Shown: positions 36,301 to 49,105 of the stretch, piece by piece | How positions within the stretch are numbered: the stretch's first letter is position 1 | Layout of the letters: every line of letters begins with the position of its first letter | Assembly (NCBI GenBank): GCA_948099385.1 | Contig: CANUEZ040000179.1 | Location: forward strand, 12,798,501 to 12,862,500 | DNA length: 64,000 nucleotides | From: Fasciola hepatica | Lineage: Eukaryota > Platyhelminthes > Trematoda > Plagiorchiida > Fasciolidae | Direction of reading: 5' to 3' | The notes under the pieces: generated by a model | Databases searched by the model: none | What the model saw: the letters and a program-made list of their open reading frames with translations, nothing else | Told to the model about the DNA's origin: nothing | Made by a program: the position numbers and the translations under genes

Positions 36301-38430
36301 GCAATTGGCAACGGGTTCACAACATCCGTATTCCAGACAATTACGACGAAGAACCGAGTACTGAGTTGTCGTTTTTAATAGTTCCTCATCAGTAGAAGAA
36401 TTTTCGAATGTGGTCGCATATAACTAGCAAGTTCAACTGTTCATTTTAGGCTCGAGGATAACCTCAGTTCACAAATACAGAAGAGTAGCCGAGCCTGAAC
36501 CTCTTCAGTATTTGTACATGCCTTCGAGGTCATCTTTTCTGCCAACTCTAATATGCCTGCTTGGAGTAAAAGAACGCGACGCTCTGTGGAAGTCTCCAGT
36601 GCCTGATCGAGGATGCCAGTCTGACCCACCTGGTCAACATGAGACCATAACTACTTACCAACTGGGCTTTGAGAGATATCTAACTAATAAGCAGGACCGA
36701 AAATCTTGTTGGTCCTCGTAAGCTGACCGTAGCCAGTGAAAACTGTCAAAATCAGATGCCTAAGTTACTTCTTGTTCATTGTAAAGATGGTGTACGTCCT
36801 ACACATTGTCCGTTAAAAATACTCCGTCTACTGAAAAGGTACACGGTCTGTTTGACATTGGAGATTCGTACCCACTTTCCATCTGGCTTGGTAATCTTGA
36901 AAAGCAGTTAAGTAGATTGCGGAGACTATCGTTTTAAGTAGATTTTTGAGAAAGCCGGTTCTAGTTGGTAGCCAGGTTAGTATCAAGGGCTGACGGAATG
37001 GAACAAAGGCTCACGCGAGATCGTTCACCAGAGGTGCCACACTTCTAAAGTGTATCGCTTTATAACGTCGGATAAAACCCCAGCAATCCAAAATCACGGT
37101 TTTTAAGATTTCGTTGTGTAAAGCCTAAAACTAGCAATACGATTATCGTGTTTGCGAAAAAGAGTAATGAGGTCACCTTGACCACTGTATTTAGCATGTC
37201 TTACGTACCTTCTGCAACCACGTGCGGAATGGAAACCGGTAGCAAAGTGAAGAAAAAGTGAACAAAAAACATACCGCTGGTTAGAAAGAGAATTACTGAT
37301 AAGCCGGAATCAAAATATTACACGTCTGAATCCAAGGACCAGTTCGATACTACATAGCATGAAATTCGCGAAAGTGGCACCGTAGCAGTAAAGGAGTAAA
37401 CTGATAATGAAGTAAGCAAGTGGTATACGCCTGTAGAGGTGAATCCAACCTCTTTCTTGTCATCCACTCAGGCAATATAAGTAGTTTGTTGTTTTTTTTT
37501 CTATACATTTTCGAGATTATAATGGACAAGTACCGGTGCCCCTGGCCATCTTATCAGAAGACAGACGCAAAAATTTCAGCTGAGTTCACTTATATCCAGA
37601 AAATAGGCAACTGCTAGCATTTCCAGTAGGCTAAACCAAAATTCGAATGCTCAAACCAAAACTCTGGAAGGAACTTTCTCTTAGTCAAACTTATATTGCC
37701 TCAGCAGTGAGTTTTATTCCAATAATGGTAATAGCATTCAGCTTTTTCGTCGACAAGTGCCCTACAATAACATCCAGTCAGTTCATGAAGCTATTTGTTC
37801 AACCAAATCGGGAATACACTCCAAAATTCGGTTGTTTAGTCAGTCTCATTAGGGACAAAACAATTCAGCACGCTGGGTTTGAGCACCCAGTAGGATCTCC
37901 GTAAATGTGTGATACTGATGGCTCTTAACGGACCAGACTGAGCGGTTCTTTCATGAGTTTTCAATGGTCATCGATGAACGAGTCGTTGTCACTGCATGAA
38001 TTATCGATGCAAATGAGCTCCTCATTTCTCCCACAGTTAAAACTTCCAAGTTGTTGTCTACCTGGTTTTTCATGGGACAAGAATCACTCACTTTTTACAA
38101 ACAGACTACGTGGCCCACCTGCTTCTGACTTGCTATATCTATTGATGTATAACCCCCTACTTTTCGAATGGAAAGACGCACTTAAACACAGCCTGAAGTT
38201 AATTGACGGTTTCTGTAATTACATAACCATGAGGTGTAAAAGTTAACTTAAGTTTTTTTAAACAGAGCTTTAATTCCGGTCTTTTGAATGCATCAGCTAA
38301 ATAATCACTAAGAGCGGCCTATGAATCAAAGCCTAATTCCTCAGTGTCTACAGAGTTGCTTGATGTACTCCTAAACAGTGCGGTGGTAATGCCCATATGG
38401 ATTTGATTTGTAGGTGGATACGAGAATTAG
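33400..38430. other. No supported gene
   Basis: Several frames of 60-106 codons are present (for example 34986-35306 plus and 35058-35342 minus, which overlap each other). None has a family likeness or paired splice sites. No repeat copies were matched. Confidence 0.3.
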
Positions 38431-38436
38431 CTCACC

Positions 38437-38630
38437 TTTTTCTCTGGCTTTGGTTTGGCGAAATGCCCCAGAGCCGGAGGATGCAAACGACTAATGGCTT
38501 CAAAAGAGGAAATTCGACAGCCAGTGGCTGGATTTGGATCCGGGTCGCAAAGCTTACAGACCCGAAATGGTGACCAACTGACCACGGCCGGTGAAATGAC
38601 AGGTAACAAAAAAGCATAGCTATACTTCAT
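38437..38630 (-). CDS. Exon-like minus-strand frame, Cys/Pro-rich, unrecognised
   Basis: Two readings are possible. As a first exon, ATG at 38630 begins MKYSYAFLLPVISPAVVS, signal-peptide-like. As an internal exon, a good acceptor (GTCATTTCACCGGCCGTGGTCAG, AG at about 38590) opens WSPFRVCKLCDPDPNPATGC and onward. Both use the same frame and end at a donor AAAAAG|GTGAGC at 38437, in phase 0. The segment is visibly more GC-rich than its flanks. Product unknown. It scores above the other orphan frames because the splice signals and base composition agree. Confidence 0.33.
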
Positions 38631-40339
38631 TTTGAAATAGTATTAGGTATCAAAATGGATCGTTTTGCAATTTCGGACCGGCAGTTTTTGCATAGAGGGA
38701 GGGAATAATCAGTCTCCGCATCGTGCACTGAACTACCCGGAAGAATCGATACCTCGTTACCAGAAGTTTGTGAAAGTGCGTAGTAAGCTTCATAGTGAGA
38801 ATCGCTTGGTATTGGTCCTTTTCGACAGAAACCTTGATTAGTTATGAGCAGTATAATGAGCAGGCCTTTTCTAAGTTACGCTAACTCTGGAAATGCAAAT
38901 AGGTGACTGGAAAATCGGTCAAACAACACGGAGAGGATGAAATTGTGACTTAACCCACAACTGCTTACGAGAGGTACGAAGAACATCTCCATAAACAAAT
39001 AATTCATAGCACAATACAAGAATCAGATCAGTGGCTCGAGCCAAAAAGCTTGATCCATGATGTTACTCGGATTCAGTCTAAACAACTGAGGTGTGCAGGA
39101 ATAAAAGTGCAACGCTCGCAGGCAAACAGTCGAACGAATTTTTCGCGAGAGCCGACGTCGCTGTTGTTGCTGATGTTGGTATTGATGATGATGACCGACC
39201 GGAAATGATACCGTTTAAACAGGTTGACTTTTTTTCTCGTGTGGCCTTTTAAGTCAGTGTTATATATTCTTAACCATACTTACGTGATTATAATGGTTAT
39301 AGTAGTAAAAGTGATAATCTGGATAGCTCTTACAAATGGAATGCATGAACCGATTATGGCAACCACCAAGCTTCTAGACCAGTTGAGTTGAGCCTGATGA
39401 TCAATCGGCTATCGACTAACGGCTATGAAGCATTTCATTGAGAGTCCGTTATCACAGATTAAAGACCGCCTAAAAAAATTAATCTACCTGTATTGTCTCA
39501 TAATATTACCAACCACAATGAGAATGATTTGTGTGCAGTATCATAAAACTTGCCATAAATGTTATAATTTCCACAGTAACAGAAATTTCCCTAACCCGAT
39601 TCTTAATCCACTTTCATGTGAGGACATTTCTCGTTAGGTTCAGCGGTTGTGAAGCTAGACAACTGTGTTTTTATTCGAAAGAGAACATAAAGTTTCAGTC
39701 GAATACAAAAACCAAATTAAATTACCAGGTGAAATATTCCGATTTAAAAATTGTGACTTACGTGCAGCCGTGTTTCCAGCAAAGACTATAAGAACAGCGA
39801 GAAAAAAAGGAAGCTTGAACCACATGGTTTAGTTTTCGAAAGGGAGACTGAGACGCAACGCTTCGGTACAGCAGTCCGTATTCTGTCCCGCTAAAATACG
39901 GTAATTATTTGGAATCAAGAGATCATAAACATCCAGTGATAGAAAAACTGGTTATTAGTTTCGATCCAATCAACCAATCAACGAAATTGAGAATAACGAT
40001 TGTGGATTGGTCTGTATTTACACGAGACTGACAGGCGGAGCATGACTGATTGTTAAAGCTGTGTTTGTTCACGGTCAAGGTTTTACCAGAAGATAGTGGA
40101 TGACAGGTCATAACACAATTTTACTGATTAGCGAATTGTAAATATCAAAAAATCGCTGGGCTATTACTGATGCGAGTGTACAGTGTGTGAATTATTCCCT
40201 TTGAAGAGTCAAGGTCAAATCGTAACTTTCTTCATCCAAGGGATGAATTTTCAGCACCATACTCACCGGTATACTCAACACTATGTACTATTAAGGACCA
40301 CGCAAATGATCTGAAAAATTAAAATAACAGAAATATGAA

Positions 40340-40435
40340 ATGTATCTGTTGGCATGAGGAGCCTGAATCTTATATAATGGAAAACCCACTTGCATTTTTC
40401 ACATCCAAAAGTCCAACATTGCTAGCCGGAAAAGA
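40340..40435 (+). repeat. SINE head fragment
   Basis: GAGGAGCCTGAATCTTATAT followed by GGAAAACCCACTTGCATTTT and the AAAAGTC motif matches the head of the SINE at 60.42-60.48 kb and its reverse complement at 8.37-8.44 kb. The tRNA-like part is missing. Confidence 0.6.
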
Positions 40436-40471
40436 ACCGGCCGTATCGTGATAGTTTAGGTTATGGAGCAC

Positions 40472-40797
40472 CTACCCGGCAAGCTGAATATGGCAAGTGG
40501 ATTTTGCATTGTGAAGAAGTGTTCTTCTTTCAAGCAGCACTAACAAGATAAGGGTAGGCAAAAAGAGTTTAACGCGAAGCTTCTTTGAATTCGCCAATAA
40601 CTGAGACAGAGTTGTTATGATATCCTGAGAGGTATGGTAGGAGAGACAGGTGATGCACCGCTGTCCCAGAAGGAGAAAAACTGTATTTAAGCCAGCGAAC
40701 GATGGAACCACACACGCAGTTAAATGCACGTGCCATCAGTCCAGTCAGATAAGACAGCAGTACAAAGTACGTCGCACAAGTAAAGGCGTTTCTCTGT
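40472..40797 (-). CDS. Unrecognised frames behind an acceptor-like site
   Basis: On the minus strand a strong pyrimidine-rich acceptor (AATTATTTTTTATTACAG) at about 40798 opens two overlapping frames of 75-85 codons. Neither has a recognised family. The distal end contains AAAATCCACTTGC, a SINE-head motif, so part of it may be repeat. Confidence 0.17.
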
Positions 40798-41619
40798 AAT
40801 AAAAAATAATTAAAATGAGGCAAAAAATACCGCTGATTCGTGATACAATCTTCATAGATATATACAAAATGGACGAATCTATCTTTTAGAAACCGGTAAA
40901 AATAACAGGACAATAAAGAATGATAGATGAAACGGTAAAGTAGGTTCTCCGGAACTTGAAAAGACCTAGGCCGTACAGCATGAAAGTTTGATCATTGTAC
41001 CTCGGTGAACGTATTCATGACGTGCTGAGACTATGTGAGTTATTGAGAACTCATAACATTGGGTAGTTCCACTTATCGTGCTCCTGGTATTGGTTTTTCG
41101 TCCTTGTAAAAAGAAGAGCGGCAGCACTAGATTGAAAACCGTGGTCTTCTCTCAGTAGATGAAAACAGAACTGAGAGAGGATTACGCTGATTAGAACCAC
41201 GGGACGATACAAGAGAGAAAGTAATATAAAGTTCAGAGAAGTGGAAGATATTGCACTTATTTACCAGTTGTCAGATAAACGAAGTGTGTAGGTTACCCAT
41301 TTTTCCGTCGAAAATCAAGTGATACTTACTTCTCAGTAATGCAGCATCCATAACATAGCAAGAGGTACAAAAACTGCAACCAATGGACTTGACCAAATAG
41401 GAAGTGTCCTACCTCCGGATTGGGATCCACAAGATCAGCGTACCCCCTGATTGGGGACAGTGGGCGATATGACCAGATGTCGCGACCGGTGGAGCGGTTG
41501 CATTAGATCCCTTCATGGTCCTACAAGTTCTACGCTAACTGATTTGTTTTGGGCGCTTTTTCAACTCATGCTCTATACAATCGGTCCACAAGTGGAAGAT
41601 TTTGTGGGGTGGCAACTGT

Positions 41620-41870
41620 AACCAGAGCTTATTAGTGCGAGGGTAACGGCTGAAATGAACTGAAATGCATTACAAGAGATGTCCAAAACCACTGGCTAAT
41701 TGGCACTATATTATAACAAAAGGGAACCATCGTATTTCAGTCCGATTAGCCTTGTAGTTAGGACAATGGCCCACAACCATCCACCGCGGCTTAGACTCAC
41801 AAATATCATTGGTTGATGGTGGTATGCACTACTGATGACCCCGAACATCTGAATAAAGCAAGGCAATATG
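41620..41870 (+). mobile_element. Old plus-strand copy of the ribozyme element
   Basis: Similarity to the 31.7-kb copy is patchy but ordered: CCACTGGCTAATTGGCACTATATTAT, then the tRNA-like core ATTAGCCTTGTAGTTAGGAC...CCCACAACC...GCTTAGACTCA (41744-41805), then a ribozyme relic. This is the most diverged copy and the only one in this orientation. Confidence 0.6.
41822..41868 (+). ncRNA. Hammerhead ribozyme relic
   Basis: TGCACTA precedes an intact CTGATGA (41832-41838). Stem II reads CCCCGAACATCT, and the GAAA strand has become GAATAAA through an insertion, followed by GCAAGGCAATATG where stems III and I should close. The core is therefore broken. Homology rests on its position right after the tRNA-like core. 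Confidence 0.5.
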
Positions 41871-42199
41871 AATAGTTCTATAGTGCAGACAACTCTGTAG
41901 CCTACTTGTCGTGTAATAAGAATTGTTGGGTAAAATTTTCAAAGGTGTTTGTGAGCTTGAAGTAGAGCTGGAGCTTCAAAGTCAAACAAAATCATCACTA
42001 TGGGTTTCTAACTCACTGTCCTCTCCACATACATACTACTTACGTGCGTACTACTTACTACCAATATGTGCGCCTGTACATACAGCATCGTTGTTCGCTG
42101 GGTTAGTAGTGACCCAGACAAGAATGACTATCAGAAGGCAGAGTTGTGATTATTTTTGGACTCTTCAATGAAGAGTATCCATTCACACTCCTGAAGATT

Positions 42200-45100
42200 C
42201 AAGCTAGATCCTAGTGAAAATATAACATTGGGGTGTAAAAGTATGAAGACTAGTGGGCACAGGAGCGCTGGGTACGCATACCTGATGAACGGAAACAGTG
42301 GCTAAACCGGTCATGAGCTTCCGGGGAGAGTAACTCTTACGGGACATTTTGTTATTCACTATCAGTATTGTTTGGGGAAATTTAAATTCCTAAAAAGGTT
42401 TGGTTCCCCTAATCATATTAAAGGAATTGTGCACGATACTGATTCGGAAAACCGTACCCGGTTTAATACTAACGCCAAGTCTCACTGTCCACTTGAACCA
42501 GGAACCTGCATCATTTGAATCAAACCTGTATCGTGACGGCGTGGGAGCCGTGAAAGCAGCTTCGTTTTAAGTTCTGTTTCTGTTTGTTCTCCTTCATTTT
42601 ACTACTGCATTCTCAATATTCAGACCTGCTTGGTTTTTCAAAAACTATCCATATTTCATTGGTTATGCTCTTTTTATCTGTATATGAGTTTCTTGTGAAG
42701 CTCAGCCCTAAAGTGTGTCTTGCTCACTTCGTGTACTACGCCTGCCAGTCTGCCAGGCCTTTTGTTCATTTGTGACGGTTTCGGCGTCTCTCAGTTTCTC
42801 ATGGCTTGGACAATCTGCTTTACTATCGCGTTATCCGATTCGATTCATTATGACTGATCACGTTTTCCAATGTATCTCATTTCACTTTCAAGCGCTTTTA
42901 TTTACCAAGTGAATTTGCACCTCATCCTTCCGCGTGATCTCACTACTCCCGTTGGACTAATGTCTTCGAGACACATAAACTGTCCATCCTCTATTGCCAT
43001 ATCACTCACAACCTTTTGTATCATCTTCGCTGCTCGCCTGGTTCTTGAAGAATATACGTAGGCTACCCATACTTTGTTTTAGCACTTGGGATTAGGGTTT
43101 TATTTGCTTCCAGTCAGGGACCCACTGAAAGACAAACCTTGTATAATCTTTGTCGCACCTAGAGCTGGATGAGACTACTTGGCATAAACGTATCCCTCAT
43201 CAAGAAATACGGATAACCATTGGAAGCCTGTAGAGGCATTGCACACCACTTGTTTTTTAGAGGCCTGTTATGAATCATCGGTACAGTAAGTTGAAGCGCA
43301 ATTCATCGTCTACTCTGCTTAGTTAAATGTCCTAAACATGATACTGATGAAGCACGTTGTTACCAGTATCATTACGTCAACACCACAACGGTGTGACAAC
43401 CACTTACCACCGGACTTGTACCCTGAATGCTTATCTCCTAAACCATGATCAAACTTTTCTTGGTTAAGAATTTTACTGCAGCCGAAAAAAAATTAAACAA
43501 AGAAGGCATGAGTTAGGTATTAAATAACCTAGACGAAGAGAGTTATCTTCTTTTTGTTTTTTTCTCTCTCAAAACATTGCTCAGTACCATGTGGAACCAG
43601 AATTTATTGCAGTAAAATTAGACGGAGTACAAAGAACCACCACAAAGTTCATGAATACATTTGCTTTTTGGGGTTAAAAATGATCGAGCGACTTGAGTTC
43701 AACCAAGGCTATTTGAACTGCACACGGACTACAATCGCTGATTATTGATCACAACCGAAACGGATCGTTAGACCGACCAACCAATTCACCATGTTCTGTG
43801 CTAGATAAAATTGGGGTCGCCGTTTGAAATGGAACAAGAGACAGGAGCTCAAATCGACTATTGTGTATACTTAATTTTTGTACCAGTTGATTTTCAAAGG
43901 TTATTTGCTAGTACGAAACCTCACAAGCAAACACACAGGGACGAGTAATCAATTTTGGTCTAGTTAAACAGAAAATAGTTATCTTACAATTTCCACTTTC
44001 AAAGTTTAGGTAGTTTAGAACAATTAAAAGAAATAGAAAGAAAGCTGGTCAGTTTTTCGTTCAAACTTGTCGTCATATCTGTGATAGTCTTGACTGGGTT
44101 TGAAACAAAAGGCTCAAAATGAACCGGTCAGTACCCACAATCACAATGCCCGTTTGATATCGCTAACACATTCCGTCACTGATGCATGAATGCTGATCCT
44201 ACGGGAGGCACTTGCGTTTGCCGAAATGGTGCTTAGCAGAAAAAATCAAAGAACAATGCAAGCGCATATGGAGAATACCCTACCTCTTCGCGGTACAGCG
44301 GTCATCTCGCTATTTGTTGTGCTTACACAGAAGCGATAAGAATTGTTTCACATGGAGGTCGTATAATTCAGGTCCGCTAAATATCCATCTTTCCTACATG
44401 CTGGAAAAATCTCTGCCTGAAACCAGAAAACGGTACGGCCTTAGGAAAACAAGTGAGGAATTCATTATACGAGCCCATAGAGTACTTTCATCTATCAAGG
44501 TTTTTCTCTTGACCATTCGTGAGGGGAATCACGTTTCCGCCTTATTCACGTAAAAATGGAGCGACAAAGATGGGAAGTGGGGAAAAAAGACAACAAATCC
44601 GGCTCTAACAACGATTTTGTCTACAATATGATAAAAAAGAATGCCAAAGAGCATCTTAAATATGTAAACACATCCTAGAAGAGATATTTTATTGAATTTT
44701 TGTACATAATTTAGACTAAGGGTGGCAAATTCAAGATATTTCAGCCTTCGGTTGATTTGACGCTGGTATTATGCGCCCGACAAAGAAGTCATATGTTTCA
44801 ATCGCGAAAAGTTTAAAATGCAATAAAGATCATTTTGGCGATCAATTTACTTCCTATAAGAAATGATGAGACTTATGAGGCGCTGAATACAAAACTTACG
44901 GTTGAGAATACTCAACACGCCAGATGATACGGTTGCATGAAGTCATGATCAATTTCTCCGCGTGAATTTCACCTAGGAAGCCGTGAACAAAGAGGAATTT
45001 AGCAAGCTTAGAAGATATACGATTTCTGTCTTCCAGAAAAAATCTTCGTTATTCAGCGAAGTATCCATTCTGCTGTTTATCAAAAGAAGTTTTAAACCTT

Positions 45101-45830
45101 ATAGACACTGACATATCTCTTCATTTTGAGGCGGTTTTAATGCAGAAAAACTACGGGGAACTCTTATATTGAAAAGAAATGGGTAGAGAAACTTTAGGAA
45201 AGCAACATCAGCGCATAAATTACGAAAAATTTGAAAACCAAGAGCTGCAGGTTCTGAATCAGAGGATAAAAATTTAACAGGATCGGTAGCAGTCAACTGA
45301 ATAAGTGACCACAGAAGTACCGACAAGTGGGGATATGTGCCCGGTAATACCTATAAAAGATAGTTTGATTGAACTAATCTTGACAAGATGGGTAAAGCAA
45401 TTTGGGATTAGTCGTAAAATTGCCGACTTCTTGCTATCTATTTCGACAATGGAAGAGTGTTTCTTACCCCCGGGAGTATACAGGGTCTGGGTTATATATA
45501 AGACTTTCTCTCATGAGTCATTTCATGCTGATGTGGATGGACAGTTCTCGAGCTACAGAGATCTGGATGATAAATAAAGCTACAGTCAACATGCTGGACT
45601 ACTTTCACTGAAATGTCGTATGAGAGATTTTAACCTACGGGCAAAACACGTAGGTCGTCCCTGTGTACATGAGATACATACATGCGACTGGCTGCATGAT
45701 ATGCACTTCTCTCAGACTCGCACATTTGGAAACTGGTTTCAGATAATTTGGTCAATAGATTCACGTACAATTTCCATGATAGTCAGTTGATTCGTTCAAA
45801 TATGCAAATTTTGTTTGCTTCAGTCACCTT
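42200..45830. other. No supported gene
   Basis: A 113-codon plus frame at 44212-44553 and a 90-codon frame at 45305-45577 have no family likeness or convincing splice signals. No repeats were matched. Confidence 0.3.
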
Positions 45831-45834
45831 GGTA

Positions 45835-46155
45835 TTAATTGGAACTAAAAATTGCTGACTCCGATACCAAAGTGACTGCTTTGACATATGTAATAGTTTG
45901 GTCATTTTGAAGTAGTAGCTTCTGGTAGAAATCGGTGCCGTTAATCCCAGCAGACAAGCTTTCGTATTGTGAGTCTTCCAACTGAGTACCGTGTCCACAC
46001 ATCCCCGCATGCGTCTTCAATTTAAAAATGAAATCACATATAGATTCGTTCACGAAGATGACAGGACAGTTGAGTTTGGCCCTTTCGGCAGCCACAAATT
46101 TGATTGGATTAAAACTGATTAGAGTACGTGTTTTCAGTGTGTCAATAAAGACTAA
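45835..46155 (-). pseudogene. Ty3/Gypsy gag fragment
   Basis: The minus-strand frame is open for about 107 codons. It follows the retrotransposon gag pattern in order: FVAAERAKLNCPV (usually AERFKFY), ESICDFIFKLKTHAGMCGHG (usually ES+xFxxxLKxLAxxCxFG), QLEDSQYESLSAGI (usually LxDxLRDRLVxGI), YQKLLLQNDQTIT (usually IQxxLLxxxxLTF). Gag packages the element RNA. There is no upstream start and a stop follows. No zinc knuckle was found downstream, so it is a 3'-broken fragment. Confidence 0.6.
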
Positions 46156-47139
46156 TTAGAAGTACCAGTAACGAAAAATTTAGAAAAAAAGCCGTCTTCT
46201 GTGCGTCTTCCAGTTGGTTTCTGATCACACGTCAGCTTTCAAAACGATTCACTTAATAGTCGAAATCTGTGAATGTGAAATTTATGCTCAGGGGTCTCAT
46301 TTCAGAGGCGCTTACTTTGTATTCTTTTTTCGCGACTTAAAATGTAGGATTGTATTGACTGACTTTCTCACAGTTCCCTTGATAAATAAAAGCTGAAAAC
46401 AGCTTTTAAGGTAGAATATTATTTTATACTAGCAAAATATTGTAATGTATATACGTGCAGGATAGCACTAAGAACACCATAACTTAATGTAGTATGGGTT
46501 ATACGAGACAATTACAGGAAACGCGAAAACATATTTCTACGATTGCTCCGTCACAACAGGAATTTAGGGGTTTAGTAAAGTTACTCTCACTTCTGAAAAT
46601 AAAAATTCACTCAATCTGTCCGCATTTGATTTAAGAAACGATAGGTCTATCCCAAAAAGCTGCTTTGAGACTCGAAATATTATTCCTTCAAGTCTTTTTG
46701 CGAAAAATTGAGTTTGAATGTCAGACCAGACGGTCTGCTGAGAACTGACCAAGATAAAACAAAAAGTAGTAAATATTCAAGGATTTGAGGGACACAAAAA
46801 AATATACTACTCGAAACATGATTGTGTTACTGTTTATCCAATACTTCCATAATGCCGATCAAAAATCAAGCTCATTTTAGGGTAGCAAAGATTTTGTTGA
46901 TATCTATACGAGGGAGAATATTACATCAATGTTGAGAAAGTGTTTTCGTTTTGGAATAACAGAAAAACACTGTATCTAAAGGTATTTTAGACAGTTTCCA
47001 CTCAACGGTTATCCATCATTCAACCACTATATATGGTGACAAATCCTAACATCTAAAATCATCAGAAATTTACAATCCTCTCTTCATTTGATCCGACTCC
47101 TGTGTAGACGGACATCCGCACTTCAGTCAACATAGACTA

Positions 47140-47240
47140 AGTTTAGGAGGTGATCTGAATGTTATAACTCCTTGGCCCCGGCGGGATTCGAACCCACGCA
47201 TGGTCACCACCCTCGCTTTAGTACCGCGAGTGCTCTACTA
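47140..47240 (-). repeat. tRNA-derived SINE, truncated by its neighbour
   Basis: On the minus strand it reads AGTAGAGCACTCGCGGTACT, AAAGCGAGGGTGGTGACCAT, a consensus B box GGGTTCGAATCC, then the family tail TAACATTCAGATCACCTCC. The A-box side stops abruptly at 47240, where the plus-strand copy starts. Confidence 0.85.
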
Positions 47241-47432
47241 TGTGATCCATATGCAAAAGTGGAAGGTTCTTCGGGAGTGGCCGCGTAGCTCAGCAGGTAG
47301 AGCACTCGCTGTACTAAAGCGAGGGTGGTAACCATGCGCGTGTTTGAATCCCGCCGGGGTCAAAGACTTTTAACATTCAGATCACCTCTTAAACATTGTC
47401 AGAATCTGACAAACATCAATATAATAAAATAG
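47241..47432 (+). repeat. tRNA-derived SINE, near full length
   Basis: It begins TGTGATCCATATGCAAAAGT. The A box is TAGCTCAGCAGG (47286), the arm is ACTCGCTGTACTAAAGCGAG, the B box GTTTGAATCCC (47342), and the tail TTTTAACATTCAGATCACCT ends with ATAATAAAATAG. This is the best-preserved copy of the family. It appears to have inserted head to head into the minus-strand copy. Confidence 0.88.
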
Positions 47433-48022
47433 ACTAAATTTGAAAAATAGATGGGTGTGGGGGTTCTCCAGACCCGGGGTGGGATGTGGAAGGAAGTACT
47501 AGGAGTTTCGCCAACCAACCTCCGCCAGGTATCGATCACGGTGATTCGCGACAATCCCAAAAAGTTCCCCGAAAATTGCAATATTACAAATCTGATTATA
47601 GTAGGAAAAGTGAATCTGAAGAGAACTGTGACATAACCTAAAGTTCTCCTTGACTAAAACTAAGGTTGAACTGAGTGTAGAAGAATTTATTCCTCGAAAT
47701 AGAGGTGGAGGGCTTCAGGATGACAAATTTTTCTATATCTCACGAAGTACGTAGAAGGAATGGCTGTCAGATATCTAAAGCATGCGGGAAAGGAATGTGG
47801 GAAAGTTAATAACTTGAAGTGTTCTAGGACTTTCGTCACCAGTTTGAATTAGTATTTCCATAAATTGATGCGCCACATTTGTTTCATTAAGCTGATCTAA
47901 AACGCAAACCGTCGCAATGCTTTGACGGATGTCAAGTTATACTCTGAACTGAAACCACGACTGATGGATAGATTCAGTAACCAAAGATAAAAAGACTACA
48001 TTTGACACAATTTGCTTTGTTT

Positions 48023-48241
48023 TTACTGATTTGATAACAAAGAGAATGAAAAATCTCCGGTATCCGATGTACTACTAGGTGGTTTGTAGATAAACTGTAA
48101 AGTGAAATCATCAGGTAAGTTTACAAGTTGTTCCTGGCTGGCTGGAACAACCCAATCATTCAGTATTAGTGGAGGTAGATTCCAGCTCGTGGGACAAGGC
48201 AATTTCAATTTGTAATCTGCAATTTCGTCTTTCGAGAAATC
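48023..48241 (-). CDS. Unrecognised protein-like frame
   Basis: The minus-strand frame runs 72 codons to TAA and has balanced composition (for example KLPCPTSWNLPPLILNDWVV and PDDFTLQFIYKPPSS). Start and acceptor are unclear. It lies 2 kb upstream of the minus-strand gag fragment, but I see no retroelement motif in it. Confidence 0.2.
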   Translation of the reverse strand, partial: DFSKDEIADYKLKLPCPTSWNLPPLILNDWVVPASQEQLVNLPDDFTLQFIYKPPSSTSDTGDFSFSLLSNQ

Positions 48242-49002
48242 TTATACTTTCTCCTCATTTACGGGCCACGCCACACTGTGTCCTCGGACAGTTTGACACC
48301 GGACTCACTTTGGGACTGGCTACTCGTCATCAAGCGTCAAATCCAAAGCATCGATCGATGATCATATTCACTTTCGACGGACAATTTTTGAGAACTGCTT
48401 TTTCCGTTAATTAGTTGGCTTGAGTGCTATTTCGTTCACATCAGCTGTAAAAATGCCTGTTGAAAATGGATTTATTGTTGCTTTTATATAATGGGAAACA
48501 TATCCCAAATAAACAACGGCCGGCCTATTGAAAATCACTCAAATTACAGGAGCGAACGATCATGACAAATCTTGTAAAGGGATATGGGCCCGTTTTCACG
48601 CTATTTCCACTCAACACCACGTTCCTAACTGAAGTATTTCCTTTTCCATCTAAGACCCAGATAGAATTTCCCCATATCTCACCTGGTGAACACCTCAGCC
48701 GAAAGGATGAAGTAACAGAACAGACTACACTTTGGTTCGCCGTCCGTAACTCTATCCTTTAGCCGTTTCCTTCTAGTTTTCTCGATCAATTCGACTGCCG
48801 TATGATAGCCGTCTTCGATTTATCTGACTGAGGTTGAGCTGTGAAGCTTGCAGAAAGCTACATTAAGTATCCAGTGTTAAGTAAACATTAAAACTAGATT
48901 TCAAACGTCTGACTGTTTCGAATGGAAACGGACCAAAAATTACCCCTTGGATAATCTACTATATCTCTTGGTACGGACATATTTCTGGTGGATTCCTTTA
49001 AA

Positions 49003-49056
<54 letters not shown>

Positions 49057-49105
49057 GATTCATCATGCAGCTTGAACGCTCAACTCACCATTGAAAACCA
49101 TGGAA

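Noticed and set aside
47277..47360. Functional tRNA gene in the best-preserved SINE copy
   Set aside because: The anticodon loop is the wrong size and the element continues into a conserved SINE tail found at other copies.
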